Source: Tanticharoenia sakaeratensis NBRC 103193 (lineage in GTDB: Bacteria; Pseudomonadota; Alphaproteobacteria; Acetobacterales; Acetobacteraceae). Taken from it: a DNA stretch of 64,000 bases. The translations under genes and the position numbers were made by a program. Below, piece after piece: positions 1 through 9,244 of the stretch (positions are counted from its first letter, which is position 1; each line of letters starts with the position of its first letter). The stretch spans positions 47,871 through 111,870 of the forward strand of contig NZ_BALE01000019.1 of assembly GCF_000963885.1 (NCBI RefSeq), in the 5' to 3' direction. The notes beneath the pieces are model-generated. The model did no database searches. It saw only the letters and a program-made list of their open reading frames with translations, and had not been told where the DNA came from.

Positions 1-432
1 CAGCCCGCTCTCAACCGCTGGCTGCTCGTCACACTTACGCTGCTGGGTTTTCTCGGCCAGCTGCTGATCGGCAATCAGGCGCGCCCCGATGAAACGCCGC
101 GCGCCACGATCCAGCGGCTGACCGGGATCGATATTGCAGCGGCGGACCATGCGCCCGTCTCCGATACGGCGCCGCATGTCATGCACATGCCGGGGATGAC
201 GTCCAAGGCCGGACCAGCCCGATCTCATGCGCCCGGCCATCATCATGATGGGTCGTGCCCCCTCTGTCCCCTGCTCCATCTTCCCGTCATCGTCCTGACG
301 GGTCTGATCATCCTGCCGCGCCTCCCCCTGTGCTGGGCGCCGTCGGCGCACCATCTCGCGCAGCCGCGCGCCCCGCCGTCATCGGCGCGTCGCATCCTGC
401 CGCCGTCGCGCGGGCCTCCTTCGTCCTTCTGA
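1..432 (+). CDS. DUF2946-like small membrane protein, 5' truncated
   Basis: The reading frame is open from base 1, so the start lies outside the window; 143 residues are visible. A hydrophobic stretch at about residues 7-24 looks like a signal or membrane segment. It is followed by a Met/His region and the motif HHHDGSCPLCPLLHLP at about residues 80-95, then a second hydrophobic stretch and a Pro/Arg-rich tail. A His cluster followed by CPxC is typical of DUF2946-type proteins, which are often found next to copper or TonB receptor genes. The role is unknown; metal handling is a guess from the His/Cys motif. It lies 220 bases upstream of a TonB receptor on the same strand, and a strong hairpin sits between the two. 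Confidence 0.6.
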   Translation, partial: QPALNRWLLVTLTLLGFLGQLLIGNQARPDETPRATIQRLTGIDIAAADHAPVSDTAPHVMHMPGMTSKAGPARSHAPGHHHDGSCPLCPLLHLPVIVLTGLIILPRLPLCWAPSAHHLAQPRAPPSSARRILPPSRGPPSSF

Positions 433-449
433 GCTTTTCGAGCGCCGTT

Positions 450-479
450 TCCGGCCGATGCGAAACGCATCCGGCCGGA
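450..479 (+). terminator. Strong hairpin after the DUF2946-like gene
   Basis: TCCGGCCG at 450-457 pairs with CGGCCGGA at 472-479, and ATGCG (458-462) pairs with CGCAT (466-470) around an AAA loop, with one bulged C at 471. The hairpin starts 17 bases after the stop codon, where a terminator would be expected, but no U tract follows. It may be a factor-assisted stop or an mRNA-stabilising structure between two plus-strand genes. Confidence 0.4.
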
Positions 480-652
480 CGCGACCGCTCCGCCGCCAGA
501 AGATCCGATGCGTCCGCCTGTCGCTCGCGACCATCCGTATGCCTCTCACGCGTTGCCCCGAAGGGTGCGATGCCGGGAGGCACACCGATAGTCATTGAAC
601 CGGGCCATTCGAATCCACTGGCATTTTTCCAAGGCCAGCTCAGGACACGATC

Positions 653-3013
653 ATGCCCGGCCCAACCGCGCCCTGCTTCCGAAGAACCGGCATGCACCCA
701 GGGGTGCTCGCCATTCTCATCATGTGCGCGCATCCCGTAGCCGTCCCTGTCCGCGCGGCGGAGACCGTCCCGCCGCCGCAGAGAAAGACGTCGGCCCATC
801 CGCCACCCGCGCGGACGCCATCAGCAACCGTGCCCGCGTACAGAACAGAGACGATCGTGGTCCGGGGCCGCGCCGCGGCACCCGAGATCCGGCGATTTGC
901 GTTGCCGCAGACAACGGCAGGCATCAACCGGCGGCAGATCGATGCAACGCTCAACATCATCGATACCGAAGACGCGCTCAGATACATGCCAAGCCTCATG
1001 CTGCGGAAGCGCTACAACGGCGATACGCAGGCGACGCTCCAGACGCGCACATGGGGCATTGCCTCCAGCGCGCGCAGTCTCGTCTATGTCGATGACGCGC
1101 TGATCTCGGCCCTGATCTCCAACAACACGACGACGGGTGCGCCGCGCTGGGGCATGGTGGCGCCCGAGCAGATCGAACGGATCGACATGCTCTATGGCCC
1201 GTTCGCGGCCGAATATCCCGGAAATTCCATGGGAGGCGTCGTTCTCATCACCACGCGCATGCCGGATCATTTCACTGCGACGATCAAGCAGACCGGCAGC
1301 GTGCAGACCTACGGCGACTACAGGACGCACGGCAGTTACGGCACCTCGAACAGTGCCGTCACCCTTGGCAACAGGATCGGCCGGCTGTCCTGGCTGTTCA
1401 GCGCCAACCGGGAGGAGACGCTCTCCGAGCCGCTCTATTACGTGCTCGATTCCACGTTCCCGACCGCAACGACGGGTGGCATCCGGGCGCTGAGCAAGAC
1501 GGGCACGGCCGCCAATGTCATGGGCGCCGGCGCCCTGCTGCACAGCACGATGAACAACGTGACGCTCAGGATGGCCTACGATGTCACACGCTGGCTGGGC
1601 CTGAACTACACGATCGGCTTCTGGGACAACCAGACACGGGCGCGGTCGCAAACCTATCTGACCACCGCATCGGGCACCCCCACGTTCGGCGGCGTCGCCG
1701 GTTTCGCCAACGACACCTACAGCTTCAACGAAGATCATCTGATGAATGCGGTCTCGCTGAAGACCAATACACAGGGCCATTGGGACGGTGAGGCCGTCTT
1801 CACGGATTATGATTATCTGAAGGACATCCAGCGCAATCCCGCAGGCGTTCTCGGCGGGACCACGTTCACCCGCAACGGCTATATCGCGCGAATGGACGGA
1901 TCAGGCTGGCGCACGGGCGACCTGAAAGGCATCTGGCGTCCCGCCGGCCCGACAGGCGCTCATGAACTGAGCTTCGGCGGCCATCTGGATCGATATCACC
2001 TCGAAAATCCGACGTATAACACCGGCAACTGGGCCGCCTCCTCCGATGCCGGCAACGGCACGCTGCACAGCGCCGGTCGCGGCACGACGACGACCTATGC
2101 GCTCTGGGCACAGGATGTCTGGAAATTTCTGCCGGGCTGGACACTGACGCTGGGCGGACGCGTGGAATTCTGGGGCGCGTCGAACGGTTTCAACAGCGCA
2201 GGCAGCGTGGCGACGAGCCAGCCGACCGCCCATTCCACTAATGGATCGCCCAAGGCGACCCTGGCCTGGCGTATCAATCCGGGCTGGACCACCAAGCTCT
2301 CGTTCGGCGAGGCATGGCGTTATCCAACAGTGTCCGAACTCTATCAGATCGTCTCGACAGGCGGCACGTACGCCGTTCCGAACGCCAATCTGAAACCCGA
2401 GCGCGTCTTTTCGGGAGAAGCGATGATCGAGCGTCGCCTGACAAACGGCAGCCTGCGGCTGTCGCTGTTCCAGGAAAACACGCGCGATGCGCTGATCTCG
2501 CAGAGCACGCTGCTGAACTCGATCTATACGACGACATTCCAGAACGTGAACGCGGTGCGCAATCGCGGCGTTGAGTTCGTGGCCGAACGGCACGATCTGC
2601 TGATCCGGGGCCTCGATCTCTCCAACAGCGTCACCTACGTCGATTCGCGCATTCTCTCCGACCCCGGCTTCAGGAGCAGTGCCGGGACAAGTGCAAACGG
2701 CAAGCATGTGCCCTATGTGCCGAAATGGCGCGATACCCTGCAGGCCACTTGGCATGCGACACAGCGCCTCGATCTCTCGGCCGCGCTCCGTTATCAGGGC
2801 AAGATGTATTCGACGCTGGACAATACCGACAGCGTCAGTCACGTCTTCGGCGCATTCGACACATTCCTCGTCGTGGACGTGCATGTTCACTGGCACGTCG
2901 CAGGCCCGCTCACGCTGGATGCAGGCATCGACAACATCAATAACGCCCGATATTTCGAGTATCACCCGTTCCCGATGCGGACCTATGTCGGGGATCTGAA
3001 GGCCGCGTTCTGA
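653..3013 (+). CDS. TonB-dependent outer membrane receptor
   Basis: Outer membrane beta-barrel receptor that uses TonB energy to import a scarce ligand. The 786 residues begin with a signal peptide (hydrophobic core near residues 17-30, cleavage after PVRA). A plug domain follows, with a TonB-box-like ETIVVRGR and plug landmarks RIDMLYGPFAAEYPGNSMGG. The rest is barrel, ending in a terminal Phe as expected for BAM-targeted barrels. AGGA lies about 10 bases before the ATG at 653; an in-frame ATG at 692 could also serve and would give a tighter signal peptide. The ligand is unknown. The upstream His/Cys-rich DUF2946-like gene hints at metal or metallophore, but no catabolic gene on this strand helps. 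The next gene downstream is convergent. Confidence 0.85.
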   Translation: MPGPTAPCFRRTGMHPGVLAILIMCAHPVAVPVRAAETVPPPQRKTSAHPPPARTPSATVPAYRTETIVVRGRAAAPEIRRFALPQTTAGINRRQIDATLNIIDTEDALRYMPSLMLRKRYNGDTQATLQTRTWGIASSARSLVYVDDALISALISNNTTTGAPRWGMVAPEQIERIDMLYGPFAAEYPGNSMGGVVLITTRMPDHFTATIKQTGSVQTYGDYRTHGSYGTSNSAVTLGNRIGRLSWLFSANREETLSEPLYYVLDSTFPTATTGGIRALSKTGTAANVMGAGALLHSTMNNVTLRMAYDVTRWLGLNYTIGFWDNQTRARSQTYLTTASGTPTFGGVAGFANDTYSFNEDHLMNAVSLKTNTQGHWDGEAVFTDYDYLKDIQRNPAGVLGGTTFTRNGYIARMDGSGWRTGDLKGIWRPAGPTGAHELSFGGHLDRYHLENPTYNTGNWAASSDAGNGTLHSAGRGTTTTYALWAQDVWKFLPGWTLTLGGRVEFWGASNGFNSAGSVATSQPTAHSTNGSPKATLAWRINPGWTTKLSFGEAWRYPTVSELYQIVSTGGTYAVPNANLKPERVFSGEAMIERRLTNGSLRLSLFQENTRDALISQSTLLNSIYTTTFQNVNAVRNRGVEFVAERHDLLIRGLDLSNSVTYVDSRILSDPGFRSSAGTSANGKHVPYVPKWRDTLQATWHATQRLDLSAALRYQGKMYSTLDNTDSVSHVFGAFDTFLVVDVHVHWHVAGPLTLDAGIDNINNARYFEYHPFPMRTYVGDLKAAF

Positions 3014-3088
3014 GCAGGGCCGCCTGCGCGACAGAACAGGACCCTGACCGCATCAGGGCGAGGCGGGGTCCGACGTTCCCGGAAACGC

Positions 3089-4456
3089 TCAGTGTCCGTG
3101 CGGATGCAGACCGGCGGATACGAGAAAGAACAGCCCGAAGATCACGCCCAAGGCCCAGATGACGGGCGACATCTCCCGCGCTCTGCCGTGCGCCGACATC
3201 AGGGCGATATGGGCGAACACACCGAATGCCATGCCATTGATCAGATTTGCGGTCATGGCCGCGATCACGATGGTCAGAAGGGCCGGGCCGCATTCGGCAA
3301 GATCGCTCAGGTCCAGCGCGCGCAGCCCTTGGAGCATCATCAGCCCGACCACGAGCAGCGCAGGTGCCGTTGCCTGCGCCGGGATGATCATGAAGACGGG
3401 CCAGAAGAACAGGGCGAGGCAAAAGCCGCCCGCGATCACCAGGGCCGCAAGCCCGGTCCGCGCACCGGCCTGCACACCGGTCACGGATTCCGAATAGACA
3501 GTCACGACGGACGTACCAAGCAGGGGCCCTGCCATCGATCCGATCGCATCGGTTGCGAACGTGCGCCGCGCATGGGGGATATGACCGTTCTCCGCGACCA
3601 GCCCCGCCGCGCTCATCGCACTCAGCACGTTGGCCAGTGACCCGAACAGTTCGGTGCAGAGGAAAAAGAACATCATCGGCATGATCGACACGACATGCTG
3701 TGCAAGCCATGGCCAGTCTTGATGAAAGGCCGTTGCCCGCGGCCAGACCGGCAGCGCCACGATGCGCGTGGGCCAACGGGTGATCGTCCCGCCATGCCCG
3801 TCCGGCAGGAACAGCCCTGCGATCGTCAGCACGGCGATCGACAGGATCAACGCGCCCGGGACCCGTCGCGCGACGAGCACAGGTGTCGCGATAAAGCCTG
3901 CGAGCGTCAGGAGCACGCGCGGATCGCCGATCGGCCCCATGGCAACGAAGGTCGAGCGGTTCGGCACCACGAAGCCCGCGTGACGCATGCCGATGAACAG
4001 GATGACGAACCCGACGGCGCCCTGAATGCCGACGCGCAGCGACAACGGGATCGCCTGCGCGATGCGCTCGCGCAGGCCCGTCATCGTCATGACCAGAAAG
4101 ATGCCGCCTGTCAGGCTGACCAGAGCCAGCGCCGCGGGCCAGGGCATGCTCATCTGGCGCACCAGGACGACGGCGAACACCACGTTCGATCCCATAGCGG
4201 GCGCCAGACCGAGCGGCAGGTTGGCCCAGAGCCCCATGATGGTCGTGCAGATGATGGCGATCAGGCAGGTCGCCGAGAGAACGCTCGCGCGATCCATCCC
4301 TGCGTCCTGCATGACCATGGGATTGACCGCAACGCAATACGCCATGGCGGCAAACGTCGTCAGCCCGCCGATCACCTCGCGCGGGATGGTGCTTCCACGC
4401 GCCCGAACCGAGAAACGGCGGTCGAGAAATCCACGATCAGGCAATGCTCGTGGCAC
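3089..4456 (-). CDS. NCS2-family nucleobase (purine) permease, copy 2
   Basis: Inner membrane permease of 455 residues with about a dozen hydrophobic segments. The N-terminal region (IPREVIGGLTTFAAMAY, then VNPMVMQDAGMD) matches the AzgA-like adenine/guanine/hypoxanthine branch of the NCS2 xanthine/uracil family, whose members are usually proton symporters. The motif GLAPAMGSNVVFA replaces the more usual GLNAFF-type segment, so substrate range may differ. The GTG start at 4456 lies inside the end of the preceding permease gene (20-base overlap), which suggests translational coupling. It is the last gene of a TonB receptor-permease-permease set. Purine transport is inferred from the family and from the adenine deaminase gene nearby. 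Confidence 0.8.
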   Translation of the reverse strand: MPRALPDRGFLDRRFSVRARGSTIPREVIGGLTTFAAMAYCVAVNPMVMQDAGMDRASVLSATCLIAIICTTIMGLWANLPLGLAPAMGSNVVFAVVLVRQMSMPWPAALALVSLTGGIFLVMTMTGLRERIAQAIPLSLRVGIQGAVGFVILFIGMRHAGFVVPNRSTFVAMGPIGDPRVLLTLAGFIATPVLVARRVPGALILSIAVLTIAGLFLPDGHGGTITRWPTRIVALPVWPRATAFHQDWPWLAQHVVSIMPMMFFFLCTELFGSLANVLSAMSAAGLVAENGHIPHARRTFATDAIGSMAGPLLGTSVVTVYSESVTGVQAGARTGLAALVIAGGFCLALFFWPVFMIIPAQATAPALLVVGLMMLQGLRALDLSDLAECGPALLTIVIAAMTANLINGMAFGVFAHIALMSAHGRAREMSPVIWALGVIFGLFFLVSAGLHPHGH

Positions 4457-5801
4457 TCAGATACAGATACAGCACCAGCATCGCGTCGATGAGCAACAGG
4501 ACCGGCGTCAGCCGCCGCCATTCACGCAAGCCCACCATCATCAGCGTGTAGGCGAAGCAGCCGGTGCAAAGGCCGACCATGAGATTGCCGGTCGTGACCG
4601 TGAGCAGCAGGATCAGCACCGCGCTGACCGGATTTTCGAACCGGCTGTGATCGATATGGCGGATCCCGTCCATCATCAGGATTCCGACCATGACCAGCGC
4701 GGGACACGTCGCCTGCGCGGGGATGGCAGCGATCAGCGGCCAGAAGAACACGCTGAGCCCGAACAGCGCCGCAACCACCAGCGCTGTTAGTCCCGTCCGG
4801 CCGCCGCTCTCGACACCGGTCGCGGATTCGACGTAGGCGGCAACGGTCGGACTGCCGATGCAGGCGCCGATCAGCGATGCGATCCCGTCCGCAAGATAGG
4901 CGCGCCGGGCATTGGGAAACTGCCCGTCCGGCGTCATCAGCCCGGCGCGACGCGTGACGCCGATCAGCGTCGCCGTCGCGGAGAAGAAATCCCCCAGGAA
5001 GAAATAGAGCGCCACTGGCAGCGCGAGGAAGAAATGGTCCGCGAACTGTCGGAAATCGAAGCCGAACACGAACTGGCGCGGCAGTGACGGCCATTGGACC
5101 GGGCGGCTCGGCAGAACGGTCAGCATGCCGCCATGCGGTCCCGGCACCACCAGCCCGCACAGCGTGATGGCCACGATCGAGAGGAGGAGCGCGCCTCGAA
5201 CCCGCATCAGCATCAGGACAGGCGTGATGAGCAGCCCTGCGAACGTCAGCAGGGTTGCAGGCATCGTCAGGTCGCCGAAGGCCGGCGCACCGGATGGCGC
5301 ATGTCGCACCAACCCGCCCCCGACGAGGCCCAGATAGGCGATGAACAGGCCGATACCACATTGAAGGCCGACACGGATGGATTCAGGAAACCCGCGAACG
5401 ACAGCGGATCGCAGGTTGCTGACCGACAGGAGCGTGAACAGGACGCCACCCAGCAGCACCATCACCAGCGCCGTTCCGTAGGACAATCCCATCCGGACGA
5501 CGACGACCTGGGAGAAGACGATGTTCGATCCCATGGCCGGGGCCAGCGCCACCGGCAGGCGCGAGAAGATCGCCATGACGATGGTGCCGAACATGGCAGC
5601 AAGTGCTGTAATGACGATCAGGACATGTCGGTCCGCACCGGTCGCCGACAGGATCTGCGGGTTGACGATGACGATGTAGCCCATCGCCCCGAACGTCGTC
5701 AGGCCCGCAACGATCTCTCGCGAAAGACTCGTCTCGCGGGCCTGCGGCATGTCGGAAACAAGGAAGCCGAGCGCGCTCGGCAGACCGGGCAATCGGGCCA
5801 C
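4437..5801 (-). CDS. NCS2-family nucleobase (purine) permease, copy 1
   Basis: A paralogue of the following permease: 454 residues, same topology, and the shared segments LSREIVAGLTTFGAMGYIVIVNP near residues 25-47 and ALAPAMGSNIVFS. Known relatives import adenine, guanine, hypoxanthine or xanthine by proton symport. The listed start is GTG at 5801 with no clear ribosome-binding site. ATG at 5750 (MPQARETSL) is a possible shorter start and still leaves the whole conserved region. It starts 73 bases after the TonB receptor stop on the same strand, so the two probably share a transcript. Two tandem copies suggest split substrate specificity, for example aminopurines versus oxopurines; that is inference. 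Confidence 0.8.
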   Translation of the reverse strand: MARLPGLPSALGFLVSDMPQARETSLSREIVAGLTTFGAMGYIVIVNPQILSATGADRHVLIVITALAAMFGTIVMAIFSRLPVALAPAMGSNIVFSQVVVVRMGLSYGTALVMVLLGGVLFTLLSVSNLRSAVVRGFPESIRVGLQCGIGLFIAYLGLVGGGLVRHAPSGAPAFGDLTMPATLLTFAGLLITPVLMLMRVRGALLLSIVAITLCGLVVPGPHGGMLTVLPSRPVQWPSLPRQFVFGFDFRQFADHFFLALPVALYFFLGDFFSATATLIGVTRRAGLMTPDGQFPNARRAYLADGIASLIGACIGSPTVAAYVESATGVESGGRTGLTALVVAALFGLSVFFWPLIAAIPAQATCPALVMVGILMMDGIRHIDHSRFENPVSAVLILLLTVTTGNLMVGLCTGCFAYTLMMVGLREWRRLTPVLLLIDAMLVLYLYLSATSIA

Positions 5802-5874
5802 GAGCGGCGAACCTTTCGTTTCAAGCCGAAAATCGCCGGCCTCGGAGCGGAGGCCGACGTCGGGAAAAGCAGGA

Positions 5875-8391
5875 TCAGAAACCGGTGGTGAATGTGCCCA
5901 TCACGGCGAAGTTCGTGTTGATGTAGTATTCCGGCTGCGTGCTTGCGATCGTGCTGCCAAAAATACCGGTCGTGTTGTTCGAGTTCGTGCTGATGGATTC
6001 AACACCCGAGCGATAATGCCAGTTGGCCAGGTTGATGAAATTGACCTGGAACAGGGGGTGCTTGAGGCGCCAGACATTCGGCAGACGCCGTCCCAGGCTC
6101 AGGTTGATCTCGCCATGCGATGGCAGGGCCTGCTGGTCCATGAAGTCGGCGTACTGCTTGGCGACCCAACGATAGGTGAATGTACCGAAATTCTTGGAAT
6201 CATCGTAGGTCAGGGCACCGGTCACGCTGAATTTCGGTGCAAGAACCGCCGTCTTCCCCTTCGTCGGCAGATAGTCGTCGATATAGGCGCCCGAGGCGGT
6301 CGTACCACCTGCAGCCAGATTGTTATCCGTCGTGGCGTGCAGATACTCGCCCGAGAAATAGGGGCTGAAATGATGCCACGGGCGCGTACCGAACTCGGCG
6401 TCAATACCGCGAAGCGTCGCGCCGCCGCCATTCAGCGTCGTGGAGTAGTTATATCCATTCTGGTAAAGAGACGACTGGATATTACGGTTGGTGATGTTCG
6501 TGTTGAAGAACGTCACCGCTGCCGTGATCAGGCCGTAATGTCGGAAGCCAAGCTCCTCGGTAATGGCATATTCGTTTTTCAGGCTCGAAGACGGCGGAGA
6601 TGCCGAGCCACCCGAGTAGGTATCAAAATAGGTATTCGCCGTTGGCATGTGGAAATTGGTTGAGCCCGACACGAAGACCTGATCCGCGCGATCGATCTGA
6701 TAGCTGGCCGAGAACCGCGGCAACGGCTCCGCCGTGTTGGTCCCGACATTGTATTGAGGACCCGGCAGGTTGTTCGTGCCGTACCGATTGACCATCACTT
6801 CCTTGAAGCCGACGTTGATCTTCAGCTTGTCGTGCAGGTAGGACGCGGAATCACCGATGAACAGACCGTTGGTCTGGGTAATCAGGTGATAGTCCTGTCC
6901 AAAAAGCGTCTGCCCGTCAGCATACTTCAGCGCGGACGATCCCCAGTATGACGCGGGCGTACCATCACTCCCCAACTGCGTGTAGATCTGAGACTGACGA
7001 TCATCGAGATAATCGTAATACCAGCCGAAGACGATCTTATTGTGTGAATCCGGCTCGTAATCGATGGACGAGCTCAATCCTGGATGAAATTCCTCAGCAA
7101 TATAGTATGCCTGAGTATTTGTCGTCGGGACCCCGTTATCGTTATATACAAGACTCTGATTAGGAACGACCACCGAGTCCGCCCTGTATTGCGTCCCGAG
7201 ATAGTTCCCGGCCAAAGCCAGGGTCGTGCCATAACCACCGCCGCCGCTACCCCAGTAGTAATAGGGCTGAACGTGCAGATGAAGGTCGTGGCGCAACGTG
7301 AACGTGGATGGCATCGAAAGGATCAGGTCGCGCCAGCCACCTTCGTGGACCGGCCAGTAGTCCAGGCTTCCCGGGTTGCTCGAGAAGTTGTTGCCGCCAT
7401 CATCCACGTTGCCCTTGGAGCCGTGGGCGTACCACTGCGCCTGGGTGACGTTGTTGTAGCTCTGCGTATTGTTCTCGTTATAGGCCTGAACGAAGCGGAC
7501 CTCGTTTCCGTCTCCCCACCGCTTCAGGAAGCTCGAATCGACGTGACGGCGCTGGCTCATGCCCGGACCGCGCCACTGGCCATATGTCGCGTTCGAGTAG
7601 GAGACATAGCCGGTGATGCCGGTATGCCCGATTTCGCCGGTATCGATCCGGAGGAACTCACGATTGGTCTTGTGTGAGCCGTAGGAATAGTCGATCAGCC
7701 CACCGAACTCGCGCGACGGGTCGCGGGTCTGGATGTTCATCGTGCCGGCCGTGGCATTCGCAAGCGGCGCTTCCAGATCGGACTGGCCGGGCGTCAGCTT
7801 CACTTCCTGGTAGTTTTCGGTGTCACCCCATTCCGAGGTGTACGGCGAATAGGAGTCGACGTCCGCGATCGGCGCGCCGTCATAGAGATATCCGATTTCG
7901 GACTGCTGCATGCCGCGGATATTGATCATGACGGCATCGGAAAATCCGAACGGGTCGGAGGAGCCGACATCCGCACCCGGCGCATACTGCATCATCTGTG
8001 CGGCCGACGTGGACGGCGCGAGCTTTGCGATGAAGTCCCGGGAAATCGTCGTCTGGCTGTGCGCGCCGGTCTCGACCGCCATGAGGCCGCCGCCGGGGGA
8101 CCGGCCAGTGACGCCGTTCGGGCTCTGCACCGGATTATGGCTGACCACCATGATGGACTCGGCCTTGCTCGGGGCGCTGACCGGTACGGGACGCGCCGGC
8201 GCGCGAGCGGCCGTGGATGCAGGCTGCGGCGGCGCTGCGGCATGCGACGCGGCGGCGGCACGCGTATGGGTCGTCTTGCGATGATGAGGCACGCTCTGCG
8301 CCGAGGCCGCATCGACCGCCACTGCCGAAATCGACAGCGCAGTTCCGGCGACAAGCAGCCGGCGGGCGGACGACAAACCTATCCTCATCAT
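5875..8391 (-). CDS. TonB-dependent receptor linked to purine permeases
   Basis: Outer membrane receptor of 838 residues. The frame is open to 8667, but the start is placed at the ATG pair 8391/8388, because AAGGG lies just upstream and a signal peptide (RRLLVAGTALSISAVAV) begins there. After cleavage comes a low-complexity His/Ala/Pro linker of about 50 residues, then the TonB-box-like ESIMVVSHNP, the plug (RGMQQSEIGYLYDGAP) and a long Tyr/Asn-rich barrel ending in Phe. It is followed 73 bases later by two NCS2 permeases, and adenine deaminase lies upstream on the same strand. That context points to a purine or purine-containing ligand, but sequence alone does not prove this. The upstream gap holds paired inverted repeats and a weak promoter. 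Confidence 0.82.
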   Translation of the reverse strand: MMRIGLSSARRLLVAGTALSISAVAVDAASAQSVPHHRKTTHTRAAAASHAAAPPQPASTAARAPARPVPVSAPSKAESIMVVSHNPVQSPNGVTGRSPGGGLMAVETGAHSQTTISRDFIAKLAPSTSAAQMMQYAPGADVGSSDPFGFSDAVMINIRGMQQSEIGYLYDGAPIADVDSYSPYTSEWGDTENYQEVKLTPGQSDLEAPLANATAGTMNIQTRDPSREFGGLIDYSYGSHKTNREFLRIDTGEIGHTGITGYVSYSNATYGQWRGPGMSQRRHVDSSFLKRWGDGNEVRFVQAYNENNTQSYNNVTQAQWYAHGSKGNVDDGGNNFSSNPGSLDYWPVHEGGWRDLILSMPSTFTLRHDLHLHVQPYYYWGSGGGGYGTTLALAGNYLGTQYRADSVVVPNQSLVYNDNGVPTTNTQAYYIAEEFHPGLSSSIDYEPDSHNKIVFGWYYDYLDDRQSQIYTQLGSDGTPASYWGSSALKYADGQTLFGQDYHLITQTNGLFIGDSASYLHDKLKINVGFKEVMVNRYGTNNLPGPQYNVGTNTAEPLPRFSASYQIDRADQVFVSGSTNFHMPTANTYFDTYSGGSASPPSSSLKNEYAITEELGFRHYGLITAAVTFFNTNITNRNIQSSLYQNGYNYSTTLNGGGATLRGIDAEFGTRPWHHFSPYFSGEYLHATTDNNLAAGGTTASGAYIDDYLPTKGKTAVLAPKFSVTGALTYDDSKNFGTFTYRWVAKQYADFMDQQALPSHGEINLSLGRRLPNVWRLKHPLFQVNFINLANWHYRSGVESISTNSNNTTGIFGSTIASTQPEYYINTNFAVMGTFTTGF

Positions 8392-8422
8392 GGATCCCTT
8401 ACGTATGACGGCGTATCGGCCG

Positions 8423-8451
8423 ATAATCACTCGGGTTCGATACCAACGCAA
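8423..8451 (-). promoter_or_regulatory. Possible promoter of the purine-linked TonB receptor
   Basis: On the minus strand TTGCGT (8451-8446) and GATTAT (8428-8423) are separated by 17 bases, and they leave a leader of about 25 bases to the ATG at 8391. The -35 is poor (3 of 6), so an activator would probably be needed. Confidence 0.3.
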
Positions 8452-8509
8452 TTCGTTTCGCTTTGCGTCGTCGGTTTTTTGGGTCGACCTCATGTTTTTC
8501 AGCCTGAAG

Positions 8510-8556
8510 TGGCGGTTTTCCGCCAGCCCTGAGCATTTTCGTGGCGGATTCGCCAC
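8510..8556. repeat. Pair of TGGCG/CGCCA inverted repeats
   Basis: TGGCGG-TTTT-CCGCCA at 8510-8525 and GTGGCG-GATT-CGCCAC at 8541-8556 are each perfect 6-bp arms around 4 bases. Their centres are 31 bases apart, about three helical turns. They lie 59 to 105 bases upstream of the proposed -35 of the receptor, where activator or repressor sites would fit. Confidence 0.45.
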
Positions 8557-9244
8557 ATATTTCACAATTTTTCTCAAGCCCGAAGACCGCCGTCTGCCGC
8601 TTCTCGCGGCGTCGGAAAAACTGTTGACACGTCTTCCAAACTGGCTACGTAGCCCGCGTTTCGTCATCTGGCTTGCGAGGCATCAGGCCAGTGCGAAAAC
8701 GAGACCGGGGCATTGCGAAAATGAGCGCAGTCTGATGCGCCGTTGACTAAGCCATGTTCGGCCGGATCGAAAAGACTCGCACCATCGGTTTTTGGCTGAA
8801 AGGAACGTTATTTTAACGATTTCCAGATTGCGCGTCGATGCGTGGAAGTCCGCTTCCATGCGGACATAGCACGCGCGATCCGATCTCCCGGAAGCCTGCC
8901 GCTCCGTCCGGATCTGTGTACCGAGGACGGCTCTCCCTCACAGCTCTCGCTTTCCATAGAAGAGCTTGTGTCTTCGAAGTCTTTCCGGTGGCGACTTCTT
9001 TGCCCGTCCCGACGGACCGATACACAGTCGCCATCATATCCTGGCAATGATCGCACAGTTATCGTGCAGGTCTTTAAGTGTTCGCGGCGAAATGCCGCTG
9101 GCAGTGCGATCTGGGCGGCCTACGCGGTTCATGAGCCAGACGATCAGGAGCCTGGTACAAAGTCTTTCATGCCGCCGTCCATCCAGATCGATGACGACGG
9201 CAGTGCATATCGATATTCGTCAGACCCGATCGCCCCTTTACGGT

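Larger units (their letters stand above)
8392..9244. other. 853-base intergenic region with several inverted repeats
   Basis: No convincing gene. It separates adenine deaminase from the TonB receptor. It contains a possible minus-strand promoter (8423-8451), two TGGCG/CGCCA inverted repeats (8510-8556), a small dyad CGTTA-TTT-TAACG (8806-8818) and a hairpin TGGAAG-TCCG-CTTCCA (8843-8858) with flanking G/C pairs. The length suggests that the receptor has its own regulated promoter rather than depending on read-through from tatD-ade. Confidence 0.5.

Noticed and set aside
8624..8651. TTGACA promoter on the plus strand
   Set aside because: The -10 is poor (TACGTA at 16 bp) and no plus-strand gene follows.
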